The notes under the pieces are model-generated. The model did no database searches. It had not been told where the DNA came from and worked only from the letters and a program-made list of their open reading frames with translations. Shown here one piece after another: positions 19,531 through 30,249 of a stretch of 64,000 bases of DNA. Source of the stretch: Cryoendolithus antarcticus. Taxonomy: Eukaryota; Ascomycota; Dothideomycetes; Cladosporiales; Cladosporiaceae. Numbering within the stretch: the first letter of the stretch is position 1; each line of letters opens with the position of its first letter. The stretch is taken from positions 62,001 to 126,000 of the forward strand of contig NAJO01000012.1 in NCBI GenBank assembly GCA_002077065.1, in the 5' to 3' direction. The position numbers and the translations under genes were made by a program.

Positions 19531-21660
19531 TCAACCCGGCCCTCCTCTGGCCCCTCCAGCTTTTCGTCTCTGAAAGTCGATACTCATCCTCCCCCTCGTC
19601 CTCCTCTCCCGCACCGGTCCCTGCCGTGGGCCACCAAGTAACCATCCATTCATGCACCTCCTCTGTCCTACGTATTTGCCCTCTGGGCTCCACACCTCCA
19701 CCTCCGGCACCTTACCCGGGTCTCCACAAGCGCCGCGCCGTACTTGCGCCACCACTTCCACCCAGCCGAGCCCGGAGAGTAAAATGTCAGTCGCGTAGAC
19801 GATGTAAGGCAGATCGTGCGCTTTCTGTTTTCCGGCTGCAACGGCTGTAATGGGACCAGCGCGTTTCTTAGTCACGTCGGTCGGAAGAGGAAAGCTGCCC
19901 GCGCTCTCCATCAAGGTCTTTGCTGGAGGTGTGGCGATGCTTGGTACTGTGCCGGCGTACGGCTCATTCGTCTCGGTGAAGAAGCCAGTCTGTATAGCAA
20001 TCGCTTTCTCGGTGCTCGTCACGTGCGGCGTGAGCGAAGGCGGGAGAAAAGGGTACATCATCATGATCAGATCTTCCGTCATAGGCGTTATGCGGATCAG
20101 TCCGCCTAGTAGCAGTGATTGGCCTGGCTTGATCACATGCTGCTCGGGTGTGACACGCGACGTTAGCACAAGGTCTGAGCGGTGTTCACGTAGAACGTGA
20201 TGTTCCAATGTATTGCGCTCGACACCAGGTAGGTCGATGAGCTCGCCTTTGCCTTGACCGAAGGGGACTCGGATCGGTGAAGCGGTCGTGCCCGGGAGAG
20301 ACGAGATGAGTGGCATGCGGGGATAGGCCGTTTCTGGTTGCGCTGGAGGCAATAGTCGCGCTTCGTCCTCATTGAGAAAGGCTTCGTCATCGAGGGCGTC
20401 GATCTCGGATTCTTGATACGCCTCTGGTAGTGGCCTGTACAGTTCCGATACTGGCTGCACCACTGTGAGTGCATCGTTGATCCCATCACCTAGATGAGCG
20501 GAATCCGCAGCCGCGGCGTTCTCGCTGTCAAGTCGTGTCTTCAGCTCCGGACTCACTTCCCTGCCCCTACCTTTCGGGAACGTACTCTCGAATAGTGCAC
20601 TTTTGCCCACATTGACCTTGCCAACCATCCAGCCTGCACCACCTCGACCGTAAATCTCTTCCTTGACCTGCTTTGTCCACCATGATCGCTTCGCCGAGAC
20701 ACATCTCACGTTGCCCAGTCGCACATTCTGTCCACTCTTGCCCAATGCATCCCTCAACACATCTTGCAGATAAGGCATCAAGCCATCAACTTGCTCTTTC
20801 ACTGGTGCAAGCAAGTCACTGCGCGTGATGATGAAACTCACTTCCGCCACGCGACCACGTATGTAACGCATGGATTTCGATCGCCGGTTCTGCGTCCGCA
20901 ATCTCGGAAGTTCGAGTGCATGTTGCAAGTTCGGGATCAGTGACATTGGAAAGTCGGCAGCATCAAGCACGTGGTAGATGTGATTGTGCCTATGCGGTGA
21001 CTCTTCGATGATGGCCTGTATGCTTTGCATGGATGGGTGGATGATCGATGAGCCAGCGCCATTGTGGTGGAGCATATGGCATCGGTTACAGACTGGTGTA
21101 GAGTCTGCAGTCGCGACTGGCGGCGATTTCGTGGGTGCCGCAGACTGGCCATCAACAGATTCATTGTCTACAGCTTGCTTGAAGATAGCATCCTCTTCCT
21201 GCTGCCGACTGTGCTTCGCATCTCGCTTCCGACGAGTCTCTCCATAGTACCCAGCTGCTTCCCGATCCACGGTCTGGCTCGGTGCGCCGCAGCCTGGACA
21301 AGTCGTAGGTAGTTTCTTCCAGGGTTCTCGTTTCGCCGTTGGTACGGCGTCAGCTCCGCTCACTGGTACCGCATGGACCGCATCAAGGAGAGTGTTCACA
21401 ACGGCCGTCGGTATTGTCCCCAGTTGCTTTCTCGACCAATGGCTGAAGGCTTGACGATTCCCTCCAGAACACGCTTGTAGCAGATGTGATGGGCAGATCC
21501 TGCCAGGCCACTGTTTAATCCATTGCGGAGACTTGCTTGCGCGGGCAGCTCGTGTCGAAGCTCGCAGGAGGTGTAGCATCTGCTTACTTGATTCACGCGC
21601 TCGTGATTGCTCGTGACGATGATGTCGGCATATCGACACAATGCGGGAATACACGGTCAT
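19531..21660 (-). CDS. GEP3: Gep3-type mitochondrial circularly permuted GTPase (YqeH-like)
   Basis: Single exon, 709 aa (682 aa if Met28 at 21579 is used). The N-terminus is basic and rich in Arg, Ser and Ala, as expected of a mitochondrial presequence. A zinc-binding pair follows: CPGCG at about residue 120 and CNRCHMLHH at about 190. The G motifs are in permuted order: an NKxD-like TRSDLL comes first, then the P-loop GKVNVGKS, then DLPGV. This order is the mark of the YqeH/Gep3 family, which functions in mitochondrial small-subunit ribosome biogenesis and interacts genetically with prohibitins. Met1 has a purine at -3 and is preferred, but Met28 gives an equally good presequence (LHLLRASTRAARASK). 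The region around residues 400-460 is long and acidic, probably a loop insertion. Confidence 0.85.
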   Translation of the reverse strand: MTVYSRIVSICRHHRHEQSRARESSKQMLHLLRASTRAARASKSPQWIKQWPGRICPSHLLQACSGGNRQAFSHWSRKQLGTIPTAVVNTLLDAVHAVPVSGADAVPTAKREPWKKLPTTCPGCGAPSQTVDREAAGYYGETRRKRDAKHSRQQEEDAIFKQAVDNESVDGQSAAPTKSPPVATADSTPVCNRCHMLHHNGAGSSIIHPSMQSIQAIIEESPHRHNHIYHVLDAADFPMSLIPNLQHALELPRLRTQNRRSKSMRYIRGRVAEVSFIITRSDLLAPVKEQVDGLMPYLQDVLRDALGKSGQNVRLGNVRCVSAKRSWWTKQVKEEIYGRGGAGWMVGKVNVGKSALFESTFPKGRGREVSPELKTRLDSENAAAADSAHLGDGINDALTVVQPVSELYRPLPEAYQESEIDALDDEAFLNEDEARLLPPAQPETAYPRMPLISSLPGTTASPIRVPFGQGKGELIDLPGVERNTLEHHVLREHRSDLVLTSRVTPEQHVIKPGQSLLLGGLIRITPMTEDLIMMMYPFLPPSLTPHVTSTEKAIAIQTGFFTETNEPYAGTVPSIATPPAKTLMESAGSFPLPTDVTKKRAGPITAVAAGKQKAHDLPYIVYATDILLSGLGWVEVVAQVRRGACGDPGKVPEVEVWSPEGKYVGQRRCMNGWLLGGPRQGPVRERRTRGRMSIDFQRRKAGGARGGPG

Positions 21661-22062
21661 GTCTCGGGAGTCCCGAGTCGCGTGCTTGCCACGTGGGACC
21701 CCTGCAGAGCTTGGTCTGCGGCTGCACCCTTATCTAACTTCGGAATACCTCGATAGGTAAACTCGAGACGGCAACAGCGCTCACGTATCTGCAGCATTAC
21801 AAGCACTCTGTCAGACCGCGCACACAGACGCGTCTATTCAGATCCTTCCCAGCATCTTCAGCCCACAGCTATTGCTTCTGCTGCGAACCGTGCTCAGAGT
21901 ATGGCGCCCTGAATACGAAGTGTTAGCAGCCATATCTGCAGCTGGTGCAGAACCCGATATCTTCTGTACTGGATGAACGACAAAGCCGGCTGAACGTCCT
22001 GCCGGCCACGAGTGAAGGCGGAGCACGATACTCACAGGCGTATACACTCGATAACCACCACG
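21661..22062. promoter_or_regulatory. Divergent promoter region GEP3 / GT34 gene
   Basis: This 402-bp spacer lies between head-to-head genes. An ACGCGT hexamer occurs at about 21828-21833; since neither neighbour is a replication gene, I give it no weight. The frame of the downstream gene is open from about 22012 but lacks an ATG before 22063. Confidence 0.35.
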
Positions 22063-23090
22063 ATGCCGACAATGCAATTTCCCTACCCGCGCAAAACCTC
22101 ACAACCCCCAGCCTACCAACCCTCCCGCGCTTCGACCTTCCAACGCCGGCGCACCCTCCGAAACCTCGCGCCCTACATCGCTGGGATACTCACCCTCATC
22201 CTCCTGTTCGTCTACTTCCTTCGCCCCTCGACACCCACCACTACACGCGCCCCGCCAGGAACACCCCCAGTAGTCCTCGTAACGACGCTCGACGCCAAGC
22301 AGTCCGAACACTACAAAGCGAACATAATCGAGAACAGGAAAGACTACGCTTCACGGCACGGCTACTCGACTTTCTTCCCAAACACCACAGACTACGACCT
22401 CATGTCCGGTGTACCTAGCTCCTGGAGCACAGTCCCCGCCATGCGGCACGCCCTGACGCTTTACCCCCACACGCCGTGGATCTTCTACCTGACCTCCACA
22501 GCCCTGATAATGAACCCCTCGCAACCGCTAGACCTCAAAGTCCTCGACCCGAGGAAACTCGAATCCCTCATGATCGTGGATCGGCCCGTTGTTCCTCCAG
22601 ATAGTGTGATAAAAACATTCTCCCACTTGAAAGGTGAGAGGATAGACTTCATCCTCACGCAGGACAAGGAAGGGCTAGCAGGCGGGAGCTTGTTGCTCAG
22701 GAACGGGGAGTGGGCGAAGTTCTTCCTGGATGCTTGGTATGATCCGCTCTACAGGAGCTACAACTTTCAGAAGGCTGAGGGACATGCGCTCGAGCATATT
22801 GTACAGTGGCATGGGACTGTGCTTAGTAAGCTTGCTCTGGTACCGCAGAGAGTGCTGAACGGGTATACGAAGGAGGTGGCGGGGAGTGAGGAAGGTGAGT
22901 GCTGTGTCTGAAGTTTGAACGATGCACGGAGACAGAAGCTGACAGTTCTACAAAAGGGCGCTACCAGGAAGGCGACTTTGTTGCGAATTTCCACGGCTGC
23001 GCACGGGATCCTAAGAGGAATTGTGAGATGGAGATGAAGCCGCTCATGGTGCGGTGGCAGGAGCTCAGAGATGGTGAAGGGCGGCGATAG
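22063..23090 (+). CDS. GT34 family (Mnn10/Mnn11-like) Golgi mannosyltransferase subunit
   Basis: Exons 22063..22894 and 22957..23090, intron 62 nt (GTGAGT...AAAAG), 321 aa. It is a type II membrane protein: a short basic N-terminus, a membrane segment (LAPYIAGILTLILLFVYFL, about residues 37-55), then a luminal GT34 domain. Family features are VLVTTLDAK, NRKDYASRHGY, WSTVPAMRHAL, PHTPWIFYLTSTALIMNP, EGLAGGSLLLRNGEW and ALEHIVQWH. Exon 2 supplies the conserved end GDFVANFHGCARDP. Mnn10 and Mnn11 extend the alpha-1,6-mannan backbone of N-glycans in the M-Pol II complex. Where GT34 enzymes usually have a metal-binding DxD (before ALIMNP), this protein has T-S-T. I therefore favour an Mnn11-like or otherwise non-catalytic partner. 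The start ATG at 22063 is used; another Met is at 22072. Confidence 0.85.
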
Positions 23091-23793
23091 CATGCACCGC
23101 CTCCCAAGATCTCTTTATTCGGTTCGATGGCATCGGTCAAGGCGTTGATGGAGCATTGGGGGCATTGAAAGAGACCGCACTTGAGCAGTGTGAACCTAGT
23201 CCTCGTTAATGTGTGATCATGGCAGGAACAACTGTCACTGGGTGGGGAAAGGCACTGCGTATAGCATAGCGAAGCTTGAAAGTATACGGTGTGTACGAAC
23301 ATAAGCACAGGCACTTGCGTAAAGCACTGCTTCGTCTGGCAAGAAAGTGGTGCACTCATATCTTCGCCAAGTCTCACATGTCAACCGCGCCGACACAGCG
23401 GCACACCCTGCAGCGCGCCACGAAACTCTACCCCGCGGCTCGAGACACCCTCTTGCCTGCACCTCGAGCATCATAATTACACGTAACTTGACTAGATCGA
23501 GTAGGAAAAGGCAACAAGAGGATGCAGGGCGCTATTTGATGATACATCTGGGATTCGGTAGCGTCCCACCGTTACTGCTATCTTGAACGTCCTGCTTCCT
23601 TTGCGTTCCCATCAATTGGCGTCTCTTGCATGAACCAGAAGCAGCGGGTGGCAAAAGCTCCTACTGCTAAAAGCTCTATTGTCCTGGGTGTTCGACTGTT
23701 GTGTATTATCGAGCTCGAATACCAGAAAACCAGAGTGTGGAGAGCCCCCATAGAAGGGTCCTGCAATCACCCACGAAGGACACTTTCCCTACA
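23091..23793. other. Intergenic region, GT34 gene to tetraspanin gene
   Basis: This is 703 bp with only short, mutually overlapping ORFs. It should contain the GT34 3' UTR and the tetraspanin promoter. Nothing else is recognised. Confidence 0.35.
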
Positions 23794-24815
23794 ATGGCGT
23801 TCCTCACCCGCCGGACGCTGATCAACACGCTCTCGATCGTGGTACGTACTCTTCGTCCACGCGGAAGCTAATCCTCTAGCCATCGATCAATTACTGATCA
23901 ACAATCGCAGTACCTTATCGCCCTCACCATCCTAGCAGGCTACGCCCTCCACAGCACCAGAACCCTCACCCTACCAATCCCCAACATCCTCACAGCCCTG
24001 ACCGCCGCCCTCCCAGCACTAGCCGGCCTAACGCTCTCAGGCGCGCAAACCCTGTCCTCAGCCTTAGCGCCGAAGAGTAAACATGCTCGGAACCGCTTCG
24101 ATGCACCTCCACCGCCCCTGTCGCGGTCGAAGATCCTCTTGTCAGCAGTGGCGTTCTTGTTGGTCTACGAGACCATCATCGGCACGCTCACAGGTACTAG
24201 AATCTGGCCGATAGATGGGCTAGAGTGTAATCTACACTCTACTTGGCAATCTCTCTTTCGGACTAAAAACGCGGCGCGGATCACGGCCATCCAGGATGCT
24301 TTTAATTGCTGTGGTTTCTCAGGGGTGAAAGACATGGCGTTTCCGTTCCCAGATGCAAGGCATGGCGGGGATGCGTGTGTGGTTAGATACGAACGGACGG
24401 AGCGGTGTTTGGAGGATTGGCGTGGAGAGGAAAGGAAGGTGGCGGGAATGTTGCTTGCTGTTGTTTTGGGCATTGTGGTGTGGGAGGTACGTCGTCTCGA
24501 TGTGCTCTTGAAGGTCCAATGAGTGCTAAGAGCTGACTTGGGAACGTGTAGCTTGTCATGCTCCTCTTCCCCTCTCCAGCTACGAGCTCCTGGCTGCCAT
24601 CCACGCTCAAGCTCCCCGGCGACAACAGTGCGCGCCAGATCGAGTACCGCGACAACGAAGCCGACGAGACCGAGCGAGATGTCGGTGGAGAAGAAGATAG
24701 CGTCCTCGGGGAAACGAGGCGATTGAACGACGATGCCCGTCTAGCTTCGCAAGTTGAGGCTGGGCGGATGCATCCTAGTGCGCTGACTAGGAATGAGTGG
24801 CGAGGAGAGGACTAA
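23794..24815 (+). CDS. Fungal tetraspanin
   Basis: Three exons: 23794..23841, 23911..24486 and 24552..24815. The introns are 69 and 65 nt, both phase 0 with GTACGT donors; 295 aa. Four membrane segments are visible: around YLIALTILAGYAL, ILTALTAALPALAGLTL, ILLSAVAFLLVYETII and MLLAVVLGIVVWELVMLLF. The large extracellular loop between segments 3 and 4 carries the tetraspanin CCG motif (DAFNCCGFSG) and further Cys residues in LECN, DACV and ERCL. The C-terminal tail is cytosolic, acidic and hydrophilic. Fungal tetraspanins organise plasma-membrane complexes, and some (Pls1) are needed for appressorium penetration; this one looks more like the Tsp3 group, though I cannot settle the subclass by eye. 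The first exon encodes just 16 residues. Confidence 0.85.
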
Positions 24816-25071
24816 GATTCAGCATCGACGTCCAGGAGTCGCCCCAGTGGGGACAATCCGTATTTCTGGCGCAGCGATCTCCGGAGCCGCAGTTTGAACA
24901 CTGGTCTTATGAGCGATAACGACTTGAGCGATTTCTTAGGCGTACAACTCCGGAGTTCCCGTGGAAGAACACCATCGGAATTTCGGCATCATGCATTAAG
25001 CATCATAATAGCGTTCCGGCATAGGCATAGCGAGGACTGCAGCATTCTTCGCATCAACGAATGCATCCACG

Positions 25072-26757
25072 TCAACCCACTTTCTTCCCAAACCTCGCCA
25101 GCGCCGGCCCAAGCTCCTCCTTCGCCTTCCCCTCCTTCCCCTCCTTCCACTTCCGCCTCTGCTCCTCCCTCAATTCCAGCACCCTCGTCTTGTGCTCATC
25201 GATCACATTCTTATTCCCCTTCTTCCTCAAAAATTTCCGCAACGAACTATTCTTCCCCCGCTGGCGATTCTTTAAATCCTCAATCTTCTCCCTCTCAGCC
25301 GCAGCACCAGTCTTGCGATCAAAATCCTTCTCGTCTTGTCGTTGTTGGTTAGATGCGCTGTCGAGGGAGCCGACGAAATCGGGATTCAGGGAGATCATCT
25401 CGGGTTTCAACTTGTTCAAGAGGGATTTGACTTCGGCTTCTTGGCGCTGCTTGATGTTTTCGTAAGGGTTCACTTCTAGAGCGTCGAAGTTGGGCTCCCC
25501 AGCACCCGGAACGATGATGGAGCTGAAGCCTTGACTATGACCTATCCCTAGAATATCTTCAAATGGACACCAGCGTACGCGCTCGATGGTCTGACCTTCG
25601 CCGCCCCAAGCCATGTAGGGCGATTGCACTTTTGTCTGATCGTCGCTGTGCTTGGTGAAGAGATCGGACCAGATTGTTGTCTGCGTTCCCCAGCCTACTG
25701 CTGTCAAATTTCGGTCTGAGATTGCGACGCTGGCGCCCGGCCGACGGAGGAAGTACTCGTGTACTGGCTTGTAGGTCCGAATATCCCAGACGGCCATTTT
25801 GGAGTCGGCGCCTGTCGACACCATGTAGTGGCCTTCGCGCTCCATGGCAAGGGAGCGCACTGGGCCACGGTGACAAAGCATTTTGACCAGAGGGGTTGTG
25901 CTGTTGGGAGACCAGAGTGAAACTGTGCCGTTCTGGTGGCCGACATGGAGGATGGCGTTGTGAGGATTCTGTCCGAGGGTTGTAGGGGTGCCTTGCTTGG
26001 TACCGGTTTGCATGACGAGCTTGCCGGTGCTAGTATCTTGCCACTTCAGCCAGCCTGCGTTGCCGATCGTGGCCAGGAGGAAGTGGTAAGGTAAAAATTC
26101 CATGTGTGATACCTCAACATGTTGATCGAGGTTGTGCAGTTCAATGCCATGGTGATCGTAGATGTAGACATTTCGCTTCTGAGCCACTGCAAAGTACTGG
26201 TTATTGTGCAGCCACTTCGCATCGCGGACTGTCTCGCCCAGATTCAGCTCGCATCCAAGCTTGCCACTCCGCCAGTCCATGGTAGCAACATGACCTTTCC
26301 TGCCAGCTAATAGAAGGTCCTTCCCATTCCGAGTGTAGTCGTGTACATATGGTCCAAAATCGTCCAGCTTGAGAGCAAAACCCTTCTTCGCAGTCTCCAC
26401 ACCAACATCGCTCTGTATGTCAGTCTGTCGTACTTTGTAGGTCCTCTCAAGCTCAGTCTCCGGTTGCAGCAGCCCAGATGAGTTCTCGAGCAGAATTTCC
26501 GCATCCTTGGCCTTGAGGGTCGCGTCGTTGTAGCGATCCTCCAATGCGCGAAGATTGGCCTTCAGCTTGCGATCCTTGATCTGCCGCGTTTGTATGCCCT
26601 TCCCTCGACCATACTGCAGGTTGGCCTCTTTCTGACGTTTCTTCGCTGCAGCAGCCACTTGCTCGGCGTTCAGTGCTGCTGTTGGTGCGCCGCTGCCGAA
26701 CCGTCGCTTGACAGTTCCATCTGGTCGGACCAGGTCCGTTGTCTCGAGTTGCGCCAT
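25072..26757 (-). CDS. UTP7: Utp7 (WDR46/BING4), U3 snoRNP / SSU processome subunit
   Basis: Single exon, 561 aa from the ATG at 26757. The frame is open further upstream (to 27036), but those residues do not look like Utp7, and MAQLETTDLVRP is the natural start. An N-terminal coiled basic region has YGRGKGIQTRQIKDRKLKANLR. WD40-type repeats run from about residue 140 to 400 (DYTRNGKDLLLAGRKGHVATMDW, SHMEFLPYHFLLATIGNAGWLKW, VSTGADSKMAVWDIR). The diagnostic BING4 C-terminal domain follows (EVNPYENIKQRQEAEVKSLL, then NPDFVGSLD). The tail is Lys-rich with KFLRKKGNKNVID, typical of nucleolar proteins. It acts in 18S rRNA processing. It is divergent from the aspartate aminotransferase gene, with a 287-bp shared promoter. 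Confidence 0.93.
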   Translation of the reverse strand: MAQLETTDLVRPDGTVKRRFGSGAPTAALNAEQVAAAAKKRQKEANLQYGRGKGIQTRQIKDRKLKANLRALEDRYNDATLKAKDAEILLENSSGLLQPETELERTYKVRQTDIQSDVGVETAKKGFALKLDDFGPYVHDYTRNGKDLLLAGRKGHVATMDWRSGKLGCELNLGETVRDAKWLHNNQYFAVAQKRNVYIYDHHGIELHNLDQHVEVSHMEFLPYHFLLATIGNAGWLKWQDTSTGKLVMQTGTKQGTPTTLGQNPHNAILHVGHQNGTVSLWSPNSTTPLVKMLCHRGPVRSLAMEREGHYMVSTGADSKMAVWDIRTYKPVHEYFLRRPGASVAISDRNLTAVGWGTQTTIWSDLFTKHSDDQTKVQSPYMAWGGEGQTIERVRWCPFEDILGIGHSQGFSSIIVPGAGEPNFDALEVNPYENIKQRQEAEVKSLLNKLKPEMISLNPDFVGSLDSASNQQRQDEKDFDRKTGAAAEREKIEDLKNRQRGKNSSLRKFLRKKGNKNVIDEHKTRVLELREEQRRKWKEGKEGKAKEELGPALARFGKKVG

Positions 26758-27044
26758 CGTTACTGCATAATCGGATACCGAATATATATCGATTTCTGCG
26801 TACACATCTGGAGACAATCTCGAAAAGTTGTTCGGCTGTCGGATATAAGACTGCCGAACCGGGTCTAACTTCTTCGAGGTGACCCAAGCTCCAGGAGCGT
26901 TTCGCCCATGGGGAACTTTTGATGATTCGAAGCACCGCCTTACTCCCCAGCCATTGCATCTGCATATACCCCTAGTAACACTTTCCTTCCTCTCCGCTAC
27001 TACAGTCACCCTCACCACCCGTTCCATTATCGACACCGCCCGCC

Positions 27045-28384
27045 ATGCTTTCCAAGACAGTCCTCCAACGCGCCACCGCGGCCCCTACTCGCCTCTCCCT
27101 CACACAGCAGCAATGCGCTCGTGCTGCCTCATTCTGGACGCAAGTACCCCAAGGCCCGCCAGATGCCATCCTCGGCATCACTGAGGCCTTCAAGAAGGAC
27201 TCGCACCCACAGAAGATCAACCTCGGCGTGGGTGCCTACCGCGATGACATGGGCAAGCCCTATGTCCTCCCTTCAGTCCGCACTGCCGAGCAGAAGATCG
27301 TGCAGGAGAATATGGACAAGGAGTATGCCGGCATCACCGGTGTACCCGACTTTACCAAAGCTGCGGCAGTCCTCGCATACGGTAAGGACAGTGCACCTCT
27401 GAAGGAGGGCCGCATTGCCATCACCCAGACCATCTCCGGCACTGGCGCATTGCGGATAGGTGGCGCGTTCCTGCAGCGCTTCTACCCCAATGCCAAGGCC
27501 ATCTACATCCCCACGCCCTCCTGGGCGAACCACAAGGCTGTCTTCCTCGACTCGGGGCTGGAGGTGAAGCAGTACAAGTACTACAATAAGGACACGATTG
27601 GTCTGGACTTCGATGGCATGCTCGCAGACATCAAGGCAATGCCAAAGGGTAGTATGGTGCTGCTGCACGCTTGTGCGCACAACCCCACTGGCATTGACCC
27701 GACCGAGGAGCAGTGGAAGGCAATCAGCGATGCGATGAAGGAGGGTGGCCACTTCCCATTTTTCGACATGGCGTACCAGGGCTTTGCGTCTGGTGATACC
27801 GACAAGGACGCTTTCGCGCTGCGGTACTTCTTGAAGGAGGGCCATCAGCCATGTCTGGCTCAGTCGTTTGCCAAGAACATGGTGAGTCTTGCACTGCTAC
27901 CACTTCTCACGATCCTTACTGACGATTCTCTCAGGGCCTCTATGGCGAGCGCGTCGGCGCCTTCAGCATCGTTACCTCCTCTCCGGAAGAAAAAGCCAAA
28001 GTCGACTCGCAAATCAAGATCCTCGTCCGCCCCTTGTACTCGAATCCTCCCGTCCACGGCGCCCGCATCGCCAGCAAAATCCTCAACGACCCGGCGCTCA
28101 ACAAGCAATGGCTCGGCGAAGTCAAAGAGATGGCCGACCGTATCATCACCATGCGTGCGCTGTTGAAGGAGAATCTTGAGAAGCTTGGAAGCAAGCGCGA
28201 CTGGAGCCATATCACAAGTCAGATTGGCATGTTCGCGTACACTGGGTTGGGGAAGCAGGAGATGGAGAGGCTGGCACAGGAGTGCAGTGTTTACGCTACG
28301 AAGGATGGAAGGATCAGTGTGGCGGGTATTACGAGTGGGAATGTCGAGAGGCTGGCTCAGTCCATCTTCAAGATCGTGGGATAG
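27045..28384 (+). CDS. Aspartate aminotransferase, mitochondrial
   Basis: Exons 27045..27881 and 27935..28384, 53-nt phase-0 intron (GTGAGT...CTCAG), 428 aa. The N-terminus [19 protein letters not shown] is a mitochondrial presequence, followed by the mature start [22 protein letters not shown]. Class I aminotransferase features are present: [10 protein letters not shown], the HNPTGIDPT motif, and the PLP lysine in [17 protein letters not shown], about Lys277, with the intron placed directly after the Met of that motif. The C-terminal [11 protein letters not shown] substrate-binding block is intact. The enzyme interconverts aspartate/2-oxoglutarate and oxaloacetate/glutamate in the malate-aspartate shuttle. 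Without the splice, the frame runs on for about 95 meaningless residues. Confidence 0.95.
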
Positions 28385-29115
28385 ATGCTGACGGGACAAG
28401 GTGGATGTGTAAGCGATAGGGTGAGTTTGCTGGTGCTGCGGAGCGAGAGATGATTCTAGCTGTGCGGCTGTTCCGAAGGGATCATCGCAGGTGATGAAGG
28501 AGTTCAAGAGCGTGTACGATAGCTGGCGGAAGAGACGAGCATTAATCAGCATTCGATAGACCCTGACGAGCACGTCTGGTTGCTCATCACAGTAAAAAAT
28601 TACGATAAGCATTCTGGCGTCGGCCATAGCGACCATCACGTGATGAGATCAAAGTCCCCTTCTACATCTTCCTGCGATACCTCTATTCAGTAGCCATTGT
28701 AGTCATGCGGTCGATAACTGCATCAGACATGAAGCCCGTAGACCCATTGGAATTGACAAAGCTGCGATACCCGATTCGGCAGTTCCGCCAGAAGCTTGGC
28801 TCTCGGTGACGTTGCTTGACTTCACGCCCGGCAGATTGGGCGAGGGAAAGTTTCATGCCACTCGTCGATGGCTAATCCGCGATGGGGCCGCTGATAAATC
28901 AGGTCTTTGAAGATTGAGCTTGTAGGAGGCGAATATATAGGTCGGTAAGAGAAGTGTTCCTCAGCAAATGTCAGCTTTCTTTTCTTTGCAAGTAATCGTA
29001 CAAGCACTCCCCTTAACGCCACCCTCCCCTCAACAACAGTTCCACTGCCACTTTCTTTCCTCCCTGGGCAGACAACCATCTGATCCCCCGGATTACCCCA
29101 ATCAAGCCCGCAACG
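28385..29115. other. Intergenic region, aminotransferase to OYE gene
   Basis: This is 731 bp between genes on the same strand. A pyrimidine-rich tract precedes the OYE ATG. No gene is supported. Confidence 0.35.
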
Positions 29116-30249
29116 ATGGGTTCCATCTCCCCTCCCGCGGACAAGCTCTTCACACCCCTCAAAGTCGGCAATGACACTCTCTCCTCCCGCCTGGTAATGG
29201 CGCCCTTGACCCGCTTCCGCGCAAACGCCGACCACATCCCCCAGCCAAAGATGAAGGTCTACTACTCCCAACGGGCCTGCATCCCCGGCACCCTCCTAAT
29301 CACCGAAGCCACGCCCGTCTCCGCAGCAGCAGGCGGCATGGCAAACTTGCCTCATATTGTCACGCCCGACCAGATCGCGGCCTGGAAGGATATTGTTGAT
29401 GGTGTGCATGAGAAGGGCGGCTTGATCTACCTGCAGCTCTGGGCGCTGGGTCGGGCTGCGGATCCGGAGCAGAAGCGTAAGGAAGGTTCCGGTGATGTTG
29501 TATCTGCCTCCGCCATCCCGATGTCCGAAGGCGGCCACATCCCTCGAGCCCTCGAGGAAAGCGAGATCAAGCAGTATGTATCTGACTTCGCTACCGGGGC
29601 TAAGAACGCTGTGGAGGGTGCAGGGTTCGACGGCGTGGAGATCCACGCCGCGAACGGGTATCTGATCGACCAATTCACGCAAGACGTATCGAATCACCGC
29701 ACAGATGGCTACGGTGGGAGTATTGAGAAGCGAGCTCGTTTCGCGCTCGAGGTGACGAAAGCTGTCGTCGACGCCGTGGGAGCGGAGAAAACCGGCATTC
29801 GTCTATCGCCATTCTCCACGTTCCAGGGGATGAAGATGCAGGATCCGTTGCCGCAGTTTTCGCACCTTATCGAAGGACTCCGGAATTTGAAATTAGCTTA
29901 TCTGCATCTCGTCGAATCCCGCATCTCTGGCTCTGCAGACGCAGAAGCGACAGAGAAGATCGACCCGCTTGTTGAGCTTTGGCCGAAGGATTCACCTGTG
30001 TTCATCGCTGGGGGTTTCAAGCCTGACAGTGCGAAACGCGCTGTGGAGGAGGAGTATGCTGATAGACAAATCGCCGTTGTTTTCGGGAGGTACTGGATCA
30101 GCAACCCGGACCTGGCTTACAGGCTTCAGCACGGCATAGACCTCAATCCATACGATAGATCGACATTCTATTTGCCCGAAAGCGAAAAGGGCTACACGGA
30201 CCAGCCGTTCTCGGAGGAGTACAAGAAGGAGAGGGGTGGGAAGTTGTAG
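29116..30249 (+). CDS. Old yellow enzyme family NAD(P)H:flavin oxidoreductase
   Basis: Intronless, 377 aa, FMN-dependent TIM-barrel ene-reductase. Visible family features are KLFTPLKVGNDTLSSRLVMAPLTRFRA at the start and YLQLWALGR in the FMN-binding region. The active-site motif is EIHAANGYLIDQF, with the substrate-binding His177/Asn180 pair. DGYGGSIEKRARFALEV follows, then the phosphate-binding IAGGFKPDSA and FGRYWISNPDL. Such enzymes reduce activated C=C bonds (enones, nitroalkenes) and act in stress detoxification or secondary metabolism. No pathway neighbours suggest a specific substrate. Met is followed by GSIS, typical of fungal members. Confidence 0.93.
   Translation: MGSISPPADKLFTPLKVGNDTLSSRLVMAPLTRFRANADHIPQPKMKVYYSQRACIPGTLLITEATPVSAAAGGMANLPHIVTPDQIAAWKDIVDGVHEKGGLIYLQLWALGRAADPEQKRKEGSGDVVSASAIPMSEGGHIPRALEESEIKQYVSDFATGAKNAVEGAGFDGVEIHAANGYLIDQFTQDVSNHRTDGYGGSIEKRARFALEVTKAVVDAVGAEKTGIRLSPFSTFQGMKMQDPLPQFSHLIEGLRNLKLAYLHLVESRISGSADAEATEKIDPLVELWPKDSPVFIAGGFKPDSAKRAVEEEYADRQIAVVFGRYWISNPDLAYRLQHGIDLNPYDRSTFYLPESEKGYTDQPFSEEYKKERGGKL

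Noticed and set aside
21828..21833. ACGCGT between GEP3 and the GT34 gene
   Set aside because: Neither gene is a replication gene; taken as a chance hexamer.
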